A DNA stretch of 64,000 bases, from the NCBI GenBank assembly GCA_031398975.1, contig JANNOI010000049.1:1-64000 (forward strand), in the 5' to 3' direction. Made by a program: the position numbers and the translations under genes. This DNA comes from JAKFWI01 sp031398975 (lineage in GTDB: Bacteria > Pseudomonadota > Alphaproteobacteria > Caulobacterales > Aquidulcibacteraceae). The notes under the pieces are model-generated. The model did no database searches. It had not been told where the DNA came from and was given only the letters and a program-made list of their open reading frames with translations. Positions 37,766 through 47,141 of the stretch are shown here, piece by piece; position 1 is the first letter of the stretch, and each line of letters opens with the position of its first letter.

Positions 37766-38550
37766 GCGGGCCGATCCGCGCCGGGCGGGCCTGCGGGCGC
37801 GGGCCGCCCGCCCGCAATGCGCCAGTGCGGGCCGGACAGGGAGCTCGCCAGCGTCTCGTCCTGGGTGGCCACGATCACCGCAGCGCCTGCGCGGCGCATG
37901 GACACGAGCAGCCGCATCACCCGCCCCGCGAGGTCCGGAGAGAGGCCGGCGGTGGGCTCGTCGGCCAGCAGCAGGCGGGGCTGGGCCACCACCGCGCGCG
38001 CCGCCGCGACCCGGCGCCGCTCGGAGCCGGAGAGCATCCCGGCCGGGCGGTCGTCCTTGGGGGCGAGGCCCACGAAGCTCAGCAATTCCGCCACGTCGCC
38101 TTCATAGGCCCCCGGCTTGCGTCCGGCCATCCGCAAGGGCAGCGCCACGTTCTCGAATGCGGTGAAATGATCGGCCAGAACCGGCGTCTGCGCCAAAAGG
38201 CCGATGCGTTGCTTCAGCGTCCTGCGCGTGTTGGGGGAAAGCCGCAGCGCGTCCGCGCCGAGGATGCGCGCCACGCCGCGATGGGGGGGAAGCGCCAGGC
38301 GCAGCACATCGATCAGGGCGGTCTTGCCCGCGCCCGCGGGGCCCAGCACGGAGACCACCGCGCCCGGGCGCGCCTCGAACCACACCCCGCGCAGTGCGTC
38401 CGCATTGCGGCGATAGCTGGCGTAAACGTCGGTCAGGGAGACGATGGCGGCGCTGTCCCCGGCCGGGGCGGCGGGCGCCGGCGCGCCGGCGCCGCGGGGC
38501 GCCTCGGCGCGCGCGTCGATGGCTCCGTCTAGGCCGGGATATGCCTGCAT
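37762..38550 (-). CDS. ftsE: Cell division ATP-binding protein FtsE, unusual H-loop
   Basis: 262 residues from the ATG at 38548-38550. An Ala/Pro-rich 35-residue head precedes the ATPase domain. Walker A GPAGAGKT (70-77), Q-loop LLAQTPV, signature LSGSERRR (normally LSGGE/Q) and Walker B LLLADEPTAGL with Asp197-Glu198 are present. The switch histidine, normally THD, is replaced by Gln230 in VATQDE. Together with the Ser in the signature this suggests altered or slow ATP hydrolysis, or a structural role with FtsX. Divergent from the MJ0042 zinc-finger gene. Confidence 0.87.
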   Translation of the reverse strand: MQAYPGLDGAIDARAEAPRGAGAPAPAAPAGDSAAIVSLTDVYASYRRNADALRGVWFEARPGAVVSVLGPAGAGKTALIDVLRLALPPHRGVARILGADALRLSPNTRRTLKQRIGLLAQTPVLADHFTAFENVALPLRMAGRKPGAYEGDVAELLSFVGLAPKDDRPAGMLSGSERRRVAAARAVVAQPRLLLADEPTAGLSPDLAGRVMRLLVSMRRAGAAVIVATQDETLASSLSGPHWRIAGGRPAPAGPPGADRPA

Positions 38551-38617
38551 TCTGGACTTCCGCCGCGGAATCAGCGCACGCGGTTGAAAACATGCGCGCT
38601 GTTGGAACGGTCCTACC

Positions 38618-39559
38618 ATGATCTTGATCTGCGCGTCATGCGCCACGCGCTATTACGCCGATGACGCCTCGATCGGGCCGGAGGGCCGCAGCGTCCGCTG
38701 CGCGGCGTGCGGGCACACCTGGTTCGTCGGCGGCCAATTGGTGCTGGGCGGGGAGGAGGCCGCCCCGCTCGCGCACTTCGTGGACGCCCCCGCGGGGGCG
38801 GGCTCGCGCGAGGCCATGGAAACCGTCCGTCAGGCCGCGCGCAACAGCCTTTCGGCGGCCGCCCAGGTGCGCCAGCGTCGGGCCGAGCGGCAGCGGCGCG
38901 AGCGGGCGCGCGCGGCGCTGATCGCGTGGGCGGGTTCGGGCGGGGCGCTGGTGGCGGGCCTGCTGGCCGCGATCGCCTTGCGTCAGGACGTGGCCCGGGC
39001 GTGGCCGCAAACCGCGAGCGCGTACGCCGCGATCGGGCTGCCGGTCAACGTCACCGGCTTGGAATTCGCCGATATCCAGGTAGACAAGGACGCCGAGGGT
39101 GCGGCGCCCGCGCTGGTCGTGCGCGGGGCGGTGCGCAATATCGGGCCGACGCGACGCGCGCCGCCGGTGCTGCGCTTCAGCCTGCGCGATGAGGAGGGCG
39201 AGGAGATGGTGAGCTGGCTGGCGCCGCTGGAAGGCCGCCCGATCGCGCCCGGGGGCGCGCGCCCCTTCCGCTCCCGCCTGGAAAGCCCGCCGGAGGGCGC
39301 GGCCGACCTTGAGGCGAGCTTCGCCTCCGCCGCCGAAATCGCCGCCTTCAACGCCGCCGCGCCGGCGCAATCGGTTCCCGAACCCGCCGAGCCCGCCGGC
39401 GAGGCGCCCGGCTCTGCGGAGCCTGCCAAGCACGGGTCCGGCCACCGCCCGTCGGGCGGCCCGCTGGAGCCGCTGGGCGGGCTGCTTTCGCCGGCCGAAG
39501 CCGCTGATCGCCCGGTCGAGGGCCTGGCCCCGCGCCTGCCGGCCGAGACGCGCCCATGA
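38618..39559 (+). CDS. MJ0042-type zinc-finger membrane protein
   Basis: 313 residues. The N-terminus has the paired CxxC finger: CASCATRYY (Cys5, Cys8) and CAACGHTWF (about 28-31), the MJ0042 zinc ribbon. One transmembrane helix follows at about 107-127. The periplasmic part (~145-230, LVVRGAVRNIG and VLRFSLRDEEGE) looks like an FxLYD/DUF3426 beta-sandwich, and the tail is Ala-Pro-Glu rich. The arrangement divergent from ftsEX is conserved in alphaproteobacteria, hinting at an envelope or division role. The stop overlaps the hpt start by 4 bp. Confidence 0.85.
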   Translation: MILICASCATRYYADDASIGPEGRSVRCAACGHTWFVGGQLVLGGEEAAPLAHFVDAPAGAGSREAMETVRQAARNSLSAAAQVRQRRAERQRRERARAALIAWAGSGGALVAGLLAAIALRQDVARAWPQTASAYAAIGLPVNVTGLEFADIQVDKDAEGAAPALVVRGAVRNIGPTRRAPPVLRFSLRDEEGEEMVSWLAPLEGRPIAPGGARPFRSRLESPPEGAADLEASFASAAEIAAFNAAAPAQSVPEPAEPAGEAPGSAEPAKHGSGHRPSGGPLEPLGGLLSPAEAADRPVEGLAPRLPAETRP

Positions 39560-40077
39560 GCGCGCTTCCCCCGTTCGAGATCCTCATCGCGGAGGCGCCG
39601 CTGCAGGCCCGCATCGAGGCGCTGGCCGATGTGTTTGAAGCGGAGATGGGCGAGGACTGGACGATCGTGTCGCTGCTCAAAGGGGCGATGCCGTTCAGCG
39701 TCGATCTGATGCGCGCGCTGGCGCGGCGGGGCGTGCACCCGGTGCTGGATTGCCTGTGGCTCGAGAGCTATCGCGACGCGCGCATCTCCTCCGGCCGGGT
39801 GGTGGTGCGGGCCGATATCTCCCGCCCCGTGGAGGGGCGCAGCGTGCTGATCGTGGACGACGTGTTCGACACCGGGCGCACCATCGCCTTCGCCCGCGCC
39901 CACCTCACCGCCAAAGGCGCCGCCCACACCCGCGCCTGCGCGCTGGTGCGCAAACCCGCCGCCGCCGCCGAGCCGATCGACGATGTGGGCTTCGACGCGC
40001 CCGACCGGTATCTCGTGGGCTACGGCATGGACGACCGCGGCCTCTATCGCGGGCTGCCCTTCATCGCCGCGCTGTGA
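39556..40077 (+). CDS. hpt: Hypoxanthine phosphoribosyltransferase
   Basis: 173 residues. The PRPP-binding motif VLIVDDVFDTGRTI is near 94-107, the SLLKGAMPF phosphate loop near 33-43, and a C-terminal FDAPDRYLVGYGMDD segment fits the base/phosphate side of HPRT. It salvages hypoxanthine or guanine to IMP or GMP. LWLESYRD replaces the usual SSYG(N/D) flexible-loop text, a variation shared by many alphaproteobacterial HPRTs. Coupled by ATGA with the zinc-finger gene. The SRP RNA gene lies immediately downstream on the other strand. Confidence 0.9.
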   Translation: MSALPPFEILIAEAPLQARIEALADVFEAEMGEDWTIVSLLKGAMPFSVDLMRALARRGVHPVLDCLWLESYRDARISSGRVVVRADISRPVEGRSVLIVDDVFDTGRTIAFARAHLTAKGAAHTRACALVRKPAAAAEPIDDVGFDAPDRYLVGYGMDDRGLYRGLPFIAAL

Positions 40078-40090
40078 GCGGGCGGTGAAC

Positions 40091-40183
40091 GGAGGCTGGA
40101 CGGCGACCCGAAGGCGATCCGTTACGGCTGCTTCCTTCCGGACCTGACCGGGTTGGCGGGACCCCCGTCCGCCGCCAGCCTCC
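40091..40183 (-). ncRNA. ffs: Small signal recognition particle RNA (4.5S type)
   Basis: On the minus strand the apical domain GGTCAGGTCCGGAAGGAAGC followed by AGCC is an exact match to the SRP RNA tetraloop/asymmetric-loop consensus bound by Ffh (plus-strand 40135-40158). The closing helix pairs GGAGGCTGG at the 5' end (40183 down) with CC-AGCCTCC at the 3' end (to 40091), giving about 93 nt. Ends are estimated from the helix. It lies between hpt (plus) and ychF (minus). Confidence 0.93.
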
Positions 40184-40236
40184 TGCCCTCGATATCGACC
40201 CTCCGCTCCCCGCCGGCAAGCCCGCATCGCTCGATG

Positions 40237-41334
40237 TTAGCCAGCGAAGCGGAAATGCATCACGTCGCCGTCGCGGACGACGTACTCCTTGCCTTCGAGG
40301 CGCATGCGCCCGGCCTCCTTCGCGCCCGCCTCGCCGCCGAAGGCGATATAATCCTCATAGGCGATCGTTTCGGCCCGGATGAAGCCCTTCTCGAAATCGC
40401 TATGGATCACGCCCGCGGCCTTGGGCGCGACATCGCCCTGGTGGATCGTCCAGGCGCGGGCCTCCTTGGGGCCGACGGTGAAGAAGGTGGCGAGGCCTAA
40501 AAGCGCATAGCCGCTGCGGATCAGACGGTTGAGCCCGGGCTCCTCTAGGCCGATCGCCGCGAGGTAATCGGCGCGCTCGGCGGCGTCCAGCAGGGCGAGC
40601 TCCGCCTCGATCTTGGCCGAGATCACCACCGCCTGCGCGCCCTCCGCGGCGGCGCGCGCCTCCACCTGCGCGGAGAGCGCATTGCCGGTCGCGGCGCTCG
40701 GCTCGTCGACATTGCACACATAGAGCACAGGCTTTGCGGTGAGGAGCTGCAGCATCCCCCATGCCTTGCGCTGCTCGGGGGGCACAGGCGCGGTGCGCGC
40801 GGGCCGGCCCGCCTCTAGCGCGGCCTTGGCGAGATCGAGCAGGGCGAGCGTCTCCTTGGCTTCCTTGTCCCCGCCTTTGGCCTTTTTCTCCACGCCCGTG
40901 CGTCGCTTTTCGAGGCTCTCGAGGTCCGCCAGCATCAGCTCCGTCTCGACGGTTTCGAGGTCGGAGAGCGGGTCCACCCGGCCGGCGACATGGGTCACAT
41001 CGTCATCGATAAAGCAGCGGCACACATAGAGGACCGCGTCGGTCTCGCGAATATTGGCGAGAAATTGGTTGCCGAGGCCTTCGCCCGCGCTCGCGCCTTT
41101 CACCAGGCCCGCGATATCGACGAAATTCATCCGCGTGGGGATGATCTCCTTGGACTTGGCGATCGCGGCCAGCCGCTCGAGGCGCGGCTCGGGCATGGCG
41201 ACTTCCCCGACATTGGGCTCAATCGTGCAGAAGGGATAATTCGCCGCCTGCGCGGCGGCGGTCTGGGTCAGGGCGTTGAACAGGGTGGATTTGCCCACGT
41301 TCGGCAGCCCGACGATGCCGCATTTGAAGCCCAT
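40237..41334 (-). CDS. ychF: YchF/OLA1 family redox-regulated ATPase
   Basis: 365 residues. It opens MGFKCGIVGLPNVGKSTLF (P-loop GLPNVGKS at 9-16), then FVDIAGLVKGASAGEGLGN (G3) and CNVDEPS in place of the usual NKxD motif, the change that makes YchF prefer ATP over GTP. The C-terminal TGS-like domain has TFFTVGPKEARAWTI and ends in DGDVMHFRFAG. A ribosome- and stress-associated ATPase. AAGGA precedes the ATG at 41332-41334; the longer open frame upstream is not coding. It belongs to the minus-strand run with pth and rplY. Confidence 0.96.
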   Translation of the reverse strand: MGFKCGIVGLPNVGKSTLFNALTQTAAAQAANYPFCTIEPNVGEVAMPEPRLERLAAIAKSKEIIPTRMNFVDIAGLVKGASAGEGLGNQFLANIRETDAVLYVCRCFIDDDVTHVAGRVDPLSDLETVETELMLADLESLEKRRTGVEKKAKGGDKEAKETLALLDLAKAALEAGRPARTAPVPPEQRKAWGMLQLLTAKPVLYVCNVDEPSAATGNALSAQVEARAAAEGAQAVVISAKIEAELALLDAAERADYLAAIGLEEPGLNRLIRSGYALLGLATFFTVGPKEARAWTIHQGDVAPKAAGVIHSDFEKGFIRAETIAYEDYIAFGGEAGAKEAGRMRLEGKEYVVRDGDVMHFRFAG

Positions 41335-41356
41335 CTCGATGTCCTTGCGTGCGCGC

Positions 41357-42577
41357 TCAGGCCCCGGCGGGGGCGGCGGGGCGCCCGTTCCGGGCCGCGG
41401 CGGGGAGCGCCCAGCCGGCCCCGAGCGCCAGCACCAGGAGCGACAGAAGCAGCAAGGGCGCGGCGGCCGCAAGGTCGGACCAGCCGAAAAGCTGAAGCGC
41501 CAAGGGCGAAGCCAGCGCGGCCAGCGCGAAGGCGGAGGCGCGCCGGCCCCAGGCGGGGTCCCGCGCCAGAAGCGCCAGAAGAAGCGCCGCGAGGCCCGGC
41601 CCCACGCCTAGCACGTCATATTGCATCAGGCGGGGGCTGCACAGCACCAGCGCCGAAACCCCAAACAGCGCGCGCTCGCGGGCCCCCATGTCCAGCCGGC
41701 GCGCCACCGCCGCGGCGCACGCAACCATCGCGGCCGCAAACCCCGCCCACAAAGCCGTGGCGAGCGCCCCGCGCGCATCGAGGCCTACAAGCATCGCCCA
41801 ACGCAAAAACCCGTCGCCATAATTGTCGTGCGCGGCGGAATAGGCGAGCGCCTCCCGCCAGGCCGCGATCGCGCCGGGGCTGTCGTACAGCAGGGTGAGC
41901 GCCGTGGGCGCAAGGCCCAGCGCTGCGGCCGCGCCCGCCCACAGCGCCGAGCGCCAGAGCGGGCGGTCGGCGAACAGGAACAGGGCGGCGTAGAGCGCGA
42001 AGGTGGGCTTGACGGCGGCGGCGGCGACGATGGCGGCCAGCGCCCAGCCCTGAAGGCGCGGCGCGGCGAGGGCGGCGGCGAACACCAGGGCGTGCAGCAT
42101 CACCCCCACATTGCCATAGGCGATCGCCCCCCCGGTCCAGAGCGTGAGCAGCGGGGCCCGCAGGAGGAGGCCCGGCCGTCCCTGCGGCGTCCAGAGCGTG
42201 GCCGCGAGCAGCAGCCCGGCCAGCCCCGCGAACGCGGCCGCGTACAGTAGAAGCATGGGGTGGAACCCGATCGCCTTGACCCCTTCCCCGGCGGCGCGGG
42301 CGATCCAGGGCGCATAGACATAAGGCGCAGCCGACATCCCGTGGCAGGCGGTCTCCGACACGGCGTAGGCCTCCGCGCGCACCCCGGCGCACAGGATGGC
42401 GGCCGCATCCTCGAACCAGGGACGCCCCCCCGTGAGGCGCCCGATCAGCCCGGACAGGAGCGGGGTGGCGCAGCACAGAAGCAGCACGCCGCCCAGCAGA
42501 GGCCCGCGGGCGCGCCAGGCGCTGAAGATCGGAAACGGATCAAAAGCCGCGCCCTGCGCCCCGTTCCCGTTCGCCAT
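41357..42577 (-). CDS. GT87-like (DUF2029) polytopic membrane protein
   Basis: 406 residues with ten or more hydrophobic helices. The first periplasmic loop has an acidic residue (RPWFEDAAAIL) followed by APYVYAPW, and later AAAAVKPTFALY and NYGDGFLRWAML, features of the DUF2029/GT87 group of polyprenyl-phosphate-sugar-dependent transferases. Donor and acceptor are unknown. It ends 22 bp before the ychF start on the same strand. This gene is inserted between ychF and the pth/rplY genes, which are otherwise usually close. Confidence 0.75.
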   Translation of the reverse strand: MANGNGAQGAAFDPFPIFSAWRARGPLLGGVLLLCCATPLLSGLIGRLTGGRPWFEDAAAILCAGVRAEAYAVSETACHGMSAAPYVYAPWIARAAGEGVKAIGFHPMLLLYAAAFAGLAGLLLAATLWTPQGRPGLLLRAPLLTLWTGGAIAYGNVGVMLHALVFAAALAAPRLQGWALAAIVAAAAVKPTFALYAALFLFADRPLWRSALWAGAAAALGLAPTALTLLYDSPGAIAAWREALAYSAAHDNYGDGFLRWAMLVGLDARGALATALWAGFAAAMVACAAAVARRLDMGARERALFGVSALVLCSPRLMQYDVLGVGPGLAALLLALLARDPAWGRRASAFALAALASPLALQLFGWSDLAAAAPLLLLSLLVLALGAGWALPAAARNGRPAAPAGA

Positions 42578-42609
42578 CCGCGCTCCCCCTTCCGCGCTGT
42601 GTGCGATGT

Positions 42610-43266
42610 TCAGGCGTCTTTTTCAACATTGGCGGCGGGAGAAAAATCCCCGGCTTCTGCGGGCGGGGCGGCGGCGTCGAACGGCGGCGTTTCCTCCGGG
42701 GTTTCCCGGGGCCGTTCCGGCGGCGAGGGTTCGGCGGGGACGGGCGCGGCGATATAGGCGGTCTTGACCACCCCATGGGCCAGCACCTGGGAATGGGACA
42801 AAGCGAGCTTGGTGGAATGGTGCAGCCGGCCGGTCAGCGGCACGCCCTCGCCCAAAAGGATCGGCATCTGGAACAGGTGCAGCTCGTCCACCAGGCCGCG
42901 GCGGAGGCAGAAGGCCAGCGTCTCGCCCCCGCCCACGATCCAGATCTGCCCGGGCGCGCCGAGCATGGCCTGGGTGGTTTCCTCCTCATTGGCCCCGCGC
43001 GCGACCGCCGGGGCGTTCGTCAGGGGGTGGCGCGTCAGCACGATCGTGGGCCGCGCGCCATAGGGCCAGGCTCCCCCGAAGCTCATGATCTGATCGAAGG
43101 TGCGGCGGCCCATCAGCAGCGCGTCGATGCCGGCGATGAAGCCCTCGAAGCCGAAATCGCTTGAATTTCCAAAGCCCTCGAGCCAGCCCACGCCGCCGAA
43201 TTTGTCCGCGATGAACCCGTCCGCGGACACGGCGAGATAGGCGATGCGGCGAGGGCTCGCGACCAT
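42610..43266 (-). CDS. Dihydrofolate reductase-like (RibD C-terminal) family protein
   Basis: 218 residues. IAYLAVSADGFIADKFGGVGW at the N-terminus, ALLMGRRTFDQIMSF near 49-63, IWIVGGGETLAFCLRRGLVD near 109 and LHLFQMPILLGEGVPL near 130 are the hallmarks of the RibD C-terminal/DHFR-like reductase family, which binds NADPH. The last ~40 residues are a Pro/Glu-rich tail not found in the core. The substrate is unknown. Confidence 0.87.
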   Translation of the reverse strand: MVASPRRIAYLAVSADGFIADKFGGVGWLEGFGNSSDFGFEGFIAGIDALLMGRRTFDQIMSFGGAWPYGARPTIVLTRHPLTNAPAVARGANEEETTQAMLGAPGQIWIVGGGETLAFCLRRGLVDELHLFQMPILLGEGVPLTGRLHHSTKLALSHSQVLAHGVVKTAYIAAPVPAEPSPPERPRETPEETPPFDAAAPPAEAGDFSPAANVEKDA

Positions 43267-43363
43267 CGGGAAGAAGGCTCCTGCGGAGCGGCCGCCCGAC
43301 CATATCGGCGCCGCTGAACGACCACGACGTGGGTAACACTTTTTGCGCCGCAGCGCAGGCTCT

Positions 43364-43404
43364 GATGCGCTTTCTTGGCGCGCCGGGAAAGCGCGCGGCG
43401 CATC
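43364..43404 (-). terminator. Hairpin downstream of pth
   Basis: GATGCGC (43364-43370) plus TTTC can pair with GAAA (43387-43390) and GCGCATC (43398-43404) with a bulge, forming a hairpin about 10 bases past the pth stop on the minus strand. There is no T run. The remainder of 43267-43414 shows no gene. Confidence 0.45.
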
Positions 43405-43414
43405 GGCTGGGCTC

Positions 43415-44035
43415 TCAGGGCTCCTCCCGCGGCGCGGGCTTTTGGGGCTTGAGCGTGGATTTGGGCGCGGGCGCGAGGCGCAGCACCTCGGCCTGGTATT
43501 TCTCGTCCTCCCCCGCGATCAGCAGCTCCAGCGCGTCCGCGCACGCCGCTAGCAGGGGCTCGCGCCAAGCGGCCTCCGCCTTCGCGAAATCCGCCAGCAC
43601 ATAGCCGAGCACGGCCTCTTTGCTTCCGGGATGGCCGATGCCCAGGCGCGCGCGGCGGAACCCGTCCCCGATCGGGGAGGCGATCAGGGAGCGTACGCCG
43701 TTATGGCCGGCCGCGCCGCCGCCGGTTTTCATCCGCAGCCGCCCCGGCGCGAGGTCGAGTTCGTCGTAGAACACAACGATCTGGCCCGGTTGGAGCTTGT
43801 AGAAGCCGGCCGCCTCGCCGACGGCGCGCCCGCTATCGTTCATGAAGGTTTGCGGCTTCAGCAGAAGGATCTTTTCACCTGCGACCTGCCCCTCGGCGGT
43901 TTCCGCCTGGAAGCGCTTGCGCCACGGGCCGAAGCGCCAGCGCGCGGCGATCGCGTCCGCCGCCAGGAAGCCGATATTGTGCCGGTTGGCCGCGTAAGTC
44001 GGGCCGGGATTGCCCAATCCGGCGAGCAGCAGCAT
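43415..44035 (-). CDS. pth: Peptidyl-tRNA hydrolase
   Basis: 206 residues. LLLAGLGNPGPTYAANRHNI opens the protein (His near 19 is catalytic), followed by LLLKPQTFMNDSGRAVGE near 54-71, FYDELDLAPGRLRMKTGGG near 88 and GHNGVRSLIASPIGDGF near 108-124. It recycles peptidyl-tRNAs released from ribosomes. A Lys/Pro-rich tail of ~20 residues is extra. Follows rplY by 36 bp on the same strand, as in many alphaproteobacteria. Confidence 0.96.
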   Translation of the reverse strand: MLLLAGLGNPGPTYAANRHNIGFLAADAIAARWRFGPWRKRFQAETAEGQVAGEKILLLKPQTFMNDSGRAVGEAAGFYKLQPGQIVVFYDELDLAPGRLRMKTGGGAAGHNGVRSLIASPIGDGFRRARLGIGHPGSKEAVLGYVLADFAKAEAAWREPLLAACADALELLIAGEDEKYQAEVLRLAPAPKSTLKPQKPAPREEP

Positions 44036-44071
44036 GGCGTCCCCGTAAAGCCCGCAAGGCTTCCGCCCGGA

Positions 44072-44701
44072 TCAGGCCTTCTTGGCGGCGTCCGCGGCGG
44101 GAGCGGCCTCGGCGCTGGCGGCTTCGGGCTCATCCTTGCCGCCGCGGCCCGAGAGGGTGGCGATGGTGAAATCCTTCTCCTTCACCCGCGTCGTCACGCC
44201 GGGGGGCAGGGTCAGCGCGGAGAGGTGGAACACCGAGCCGATATCGGAGGTCGATAAATCGATCACCAATTCCTCGGGAATCTTGCCCGCCGGGCAGGCG
44301 AGCTCAACGGTGTGGTGCACGATGTTCAGCACGCCGCCGCGCTTCAGCCCGGGCGAGACCTCCTGGCCGCGGAAATGGACCGGCACCTCCACATTGATCA
44401 CCGCGCCTTCCTCCACGCGGTAGAGGTCCACATGGATCGGCGCGTCGCTGACGGGGTGGTATTGGATGGCGCGGGGAATGACGGGCTGGCGCTCGCCCTG
44501 ATGGTCGATCTCGATCATGTGGGAGATGAACTTGCCCGAGCGCAGCGCCTTGGTGAGCTCGCCCTGCTTCAGCGAGATGGCCACCGCGCCGCGGCTGCCG
44601 CCGTACAACACCCCCGGAATGAGCCCGTCCCGGCGCGTCGCGCGGGCGCCGCCGGCCCCGGTGCGATCCCGCCGTTCCACACTCAACACGATGCCCGCCA
44701 T
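44072..44701 (-). CDS. rplY: 50S ribosomal protein L25 (Ctc form)
   Basis: 209 residues, the long L25/TL5/Ctc form: an N-terminal 5S-rRNA-binding domain (ERRDRTGAGGARATRRDGLI, PGVLYGG near 30, IQYHPVSDAPIHVDLYRV near 78-95) and the C-terminal beta domain with VPVHFRGQEVSPGLKRGG. The tail is Ala/Glu rich. The ATG at 44699-44701 is chosen because the family begins a few residues before the ERRD motif; upstream in-frame codons are not conserved. Precedes pth. Confidence 0.94.
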   Translation of the reverse strand: MAGIVLSVERRDRTGAGGARATRRDGLIPGVLYGGSRGAVAISLKQGELTKALRSGKFISHMIEIDHQGERQPVIPRAIQYHPVSDAPIHVDLYRVEEGAVINVEVPVHFRGQEVSPGLKRGGVLNIVHHTVELACPAGKIPEELVIDLSTSDIGSVFHLSALTLPPGVTTRVKEKDFTIATLSGRGGKDEPEAASAEAAPAADAAKKA

Positions 44702-44833
44702 GGGATGGCCCCTCAAAGCGCCCGCCGCCGCGCGCGCGGCCGGGCTGCACAACGGCCGCACCGGCGGCCGGAAACCGGAAAGCGCCGCTGGTAGCCGATC
44801 GCGCGGTGCAAGGCAATGCGCTTGGCGTCCGCT

Positions 44834-45733
44834 TCAAGGGGCCGCGGCCTCTGCCGCGCCGGCGGTCTTGGCGTCCTGCGCTTCCGCCCGCGCGATCAGG
44901 GCGGCCGCCGCCCGCAGGATGTCGTTCACGCAGCAGGCGTTGAGGAAATGGTCCCCGCCCGCCACGATCCGGGTCTCGGCTTGTGCGGCGGGGCCCACGC
45001 GGGCGGCGAGTTCGGCGGCGAAGGCCGGCGGCACGAAGGTGTCGCGATCGCCGTGCAGGACCAGAACCGGGATGGAAAGCCCCGCCAGCGCCGCCTCGGC
45101 CTTCGGCAATTGCGGCTTCTGGCGATTGATCTCGATGAGGCTGTTGCGCAGGTCCCGCGGCAGCACCGGCTTCACGACCCCCCCGACCGCGGAGAGCCGT
45201 TTCGCCGTCGGCCCCCATTCGCCGTAGAAGCTCGAGACGAGCATCAGCGCCTTGACCTTGTCCGGCCGGGCCGCCGCCAGCAGGGTGGCGACAGGCGCCC
45301 CGTAGGACTGGCCCAGCAGCACGACCTTTTGCCCCTCCGGCCCGTCCAGCATCGGCGCCAGCGCCTTGGCCTGCACCGCGATATCGGGGGCGGCCTCGCG
45401 CGGCTCGCTCAACGCAAAGCCCGGCCGGTCGGCGACCAGGATCTGAAGGTCGTCCGGCGCGGCCGCCAGGGTCGGGGCCCAATATTCGGACCAGGACGGC
45501 GTGCCCGTGATCACCACCACCCGCCAGGGGGTCTCCGCATTGGGGGTGCGCAAGCCCGACAGCCGCCACCCCGTCCCGCCCCCGGCGGTGAAGCTGAACC
45601 GCTCCATCACTCCCGGCGGGTAATCGGAGGATACGGGAAAGCGCTTCTGCTCCGGCTGGCCGCCCCCGCCCGTGCAGGCCGCCGCCGCCGCCGCGGAAGC
45701 GAGCCCGGCCGCAGCCATCCGCCAACGCTTCAT
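44834..45733 (-). CDS. Alpha/beta hydrolase lipoprotein
   Basis: 299 residues from the ATG at 45731-45733 with GGAAAG before it. The signal peptide (MKRWRMAAAGLASAAAAAAC) ends at a Cys suited to lipidation. The hydrolase fold has the nucleophile elbow GQSYGAP (Ser near 142), acid in LHGDRDTF (Asp near 229) and His in GGDHFLN near 268, so the triad is complete. The substrate is unknown; esterase-like activity at the periplasmic face is the likely class. Lies between rplY and prs on the same strand. Confidence 0.85.
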   Translation of the reverse strand: MKRWRMAAAGLASAAAAAACTGGGGQPEQKRFPVSSDYPPGVMERFSFTAGGGTGWRLSGLRTPNAETPWRVVVITGTPSWSEYWAPTLAAAPDDLQILVADRPGFALSEPREAAPDIAVQAKALAPMLDGPEGQKVVLLGQSYGAPVATLLAAARPDKVKALMLVSSFYGEWGPTAKRLSAVGGVVKPVLPRDLRNSLIEINRQKPQLPKAEAALAGLSIPVLVLHGDRDTFVPPAFAAELAARVGPAAQAETRIVAGGDHFLNACCVNDILRAAAALIARAEAQDAKTAGAAEAAAP

Positions 45734-45787
45734 CTTTCCACTCCGCTGCATGCCGCTTCACACAGGCGCTGCGCGCGAGCGGCGCTG

Positions 45788-46720
<933 letters not shown>

Positions 46721-46907
46721 GGGCCGCCCCCGCGTATCGCCCCGTATGTGACGATTCCTTAGCAGAGCAAGACCCGTGCGCAAGGGTGCGGTCGCGGATC
46801 GGGCCTTGGTGTGGCCGTGCTGCATCGCGTGCGCGCGCGGCGCGGGGAGGGATCAAAACGGGGCCGAGGCCGTTTGCCTAAGACCGCTCCTCGCGGTTCG
46901 GAGACTG

Positions 46908-47129
46908 ATGATGAGTGCGGTTATGAATGTCGTGTTCGTGCTGATCCTCGCCGGCGCCATGATTTACGGCTTCGTGCGCTACCGCCACGCGACCCGCCGG
47001 GACAATGCCCGCGCTGAGGCCGGTTCAAAGCGGCTCTATGCGGAGGAAGACGCCGAGGAGAGCGCCATCGACCAGGCCGCCGCCGACGCAAAGCCCGCTA
47101 AGGACAAGACCCCGCCGCCGCCCCGTTAA
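46908..47129 (+). CDS. Small single-pass membrane protein
   Basis: 73 residues from the double ATG at 46908, preceded by GGAG. One transmembrane helix (VVFVLILAGAMIYGFVRYRH, residues ~6-25) followed by a charged cytosolic tail with AEEDAEESAIDQAAADAKP and a Lys-Pro-rich end. No family recognised. The upstream in-frame region lacks coding character. It converges with pgeF, 12 bp between stops. Confidence 0.65.
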   Translation: MMSAVMNVVFVLILAGAMIYGFVRYRHATRRDNARAEAGSKRLYAEEDAEESAIDQAAADAKPAKDKTPPPPR

Positions 47130-47141
47130 CCGAAACTGCGC

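Noticed and set aside
44834..45733. Cutinase or serine protease as identity of the lipoprotein hydrolase
   Set aside because: The motif set supports only a general alpha/beta hydrolase; no substrate-specific feature was found.
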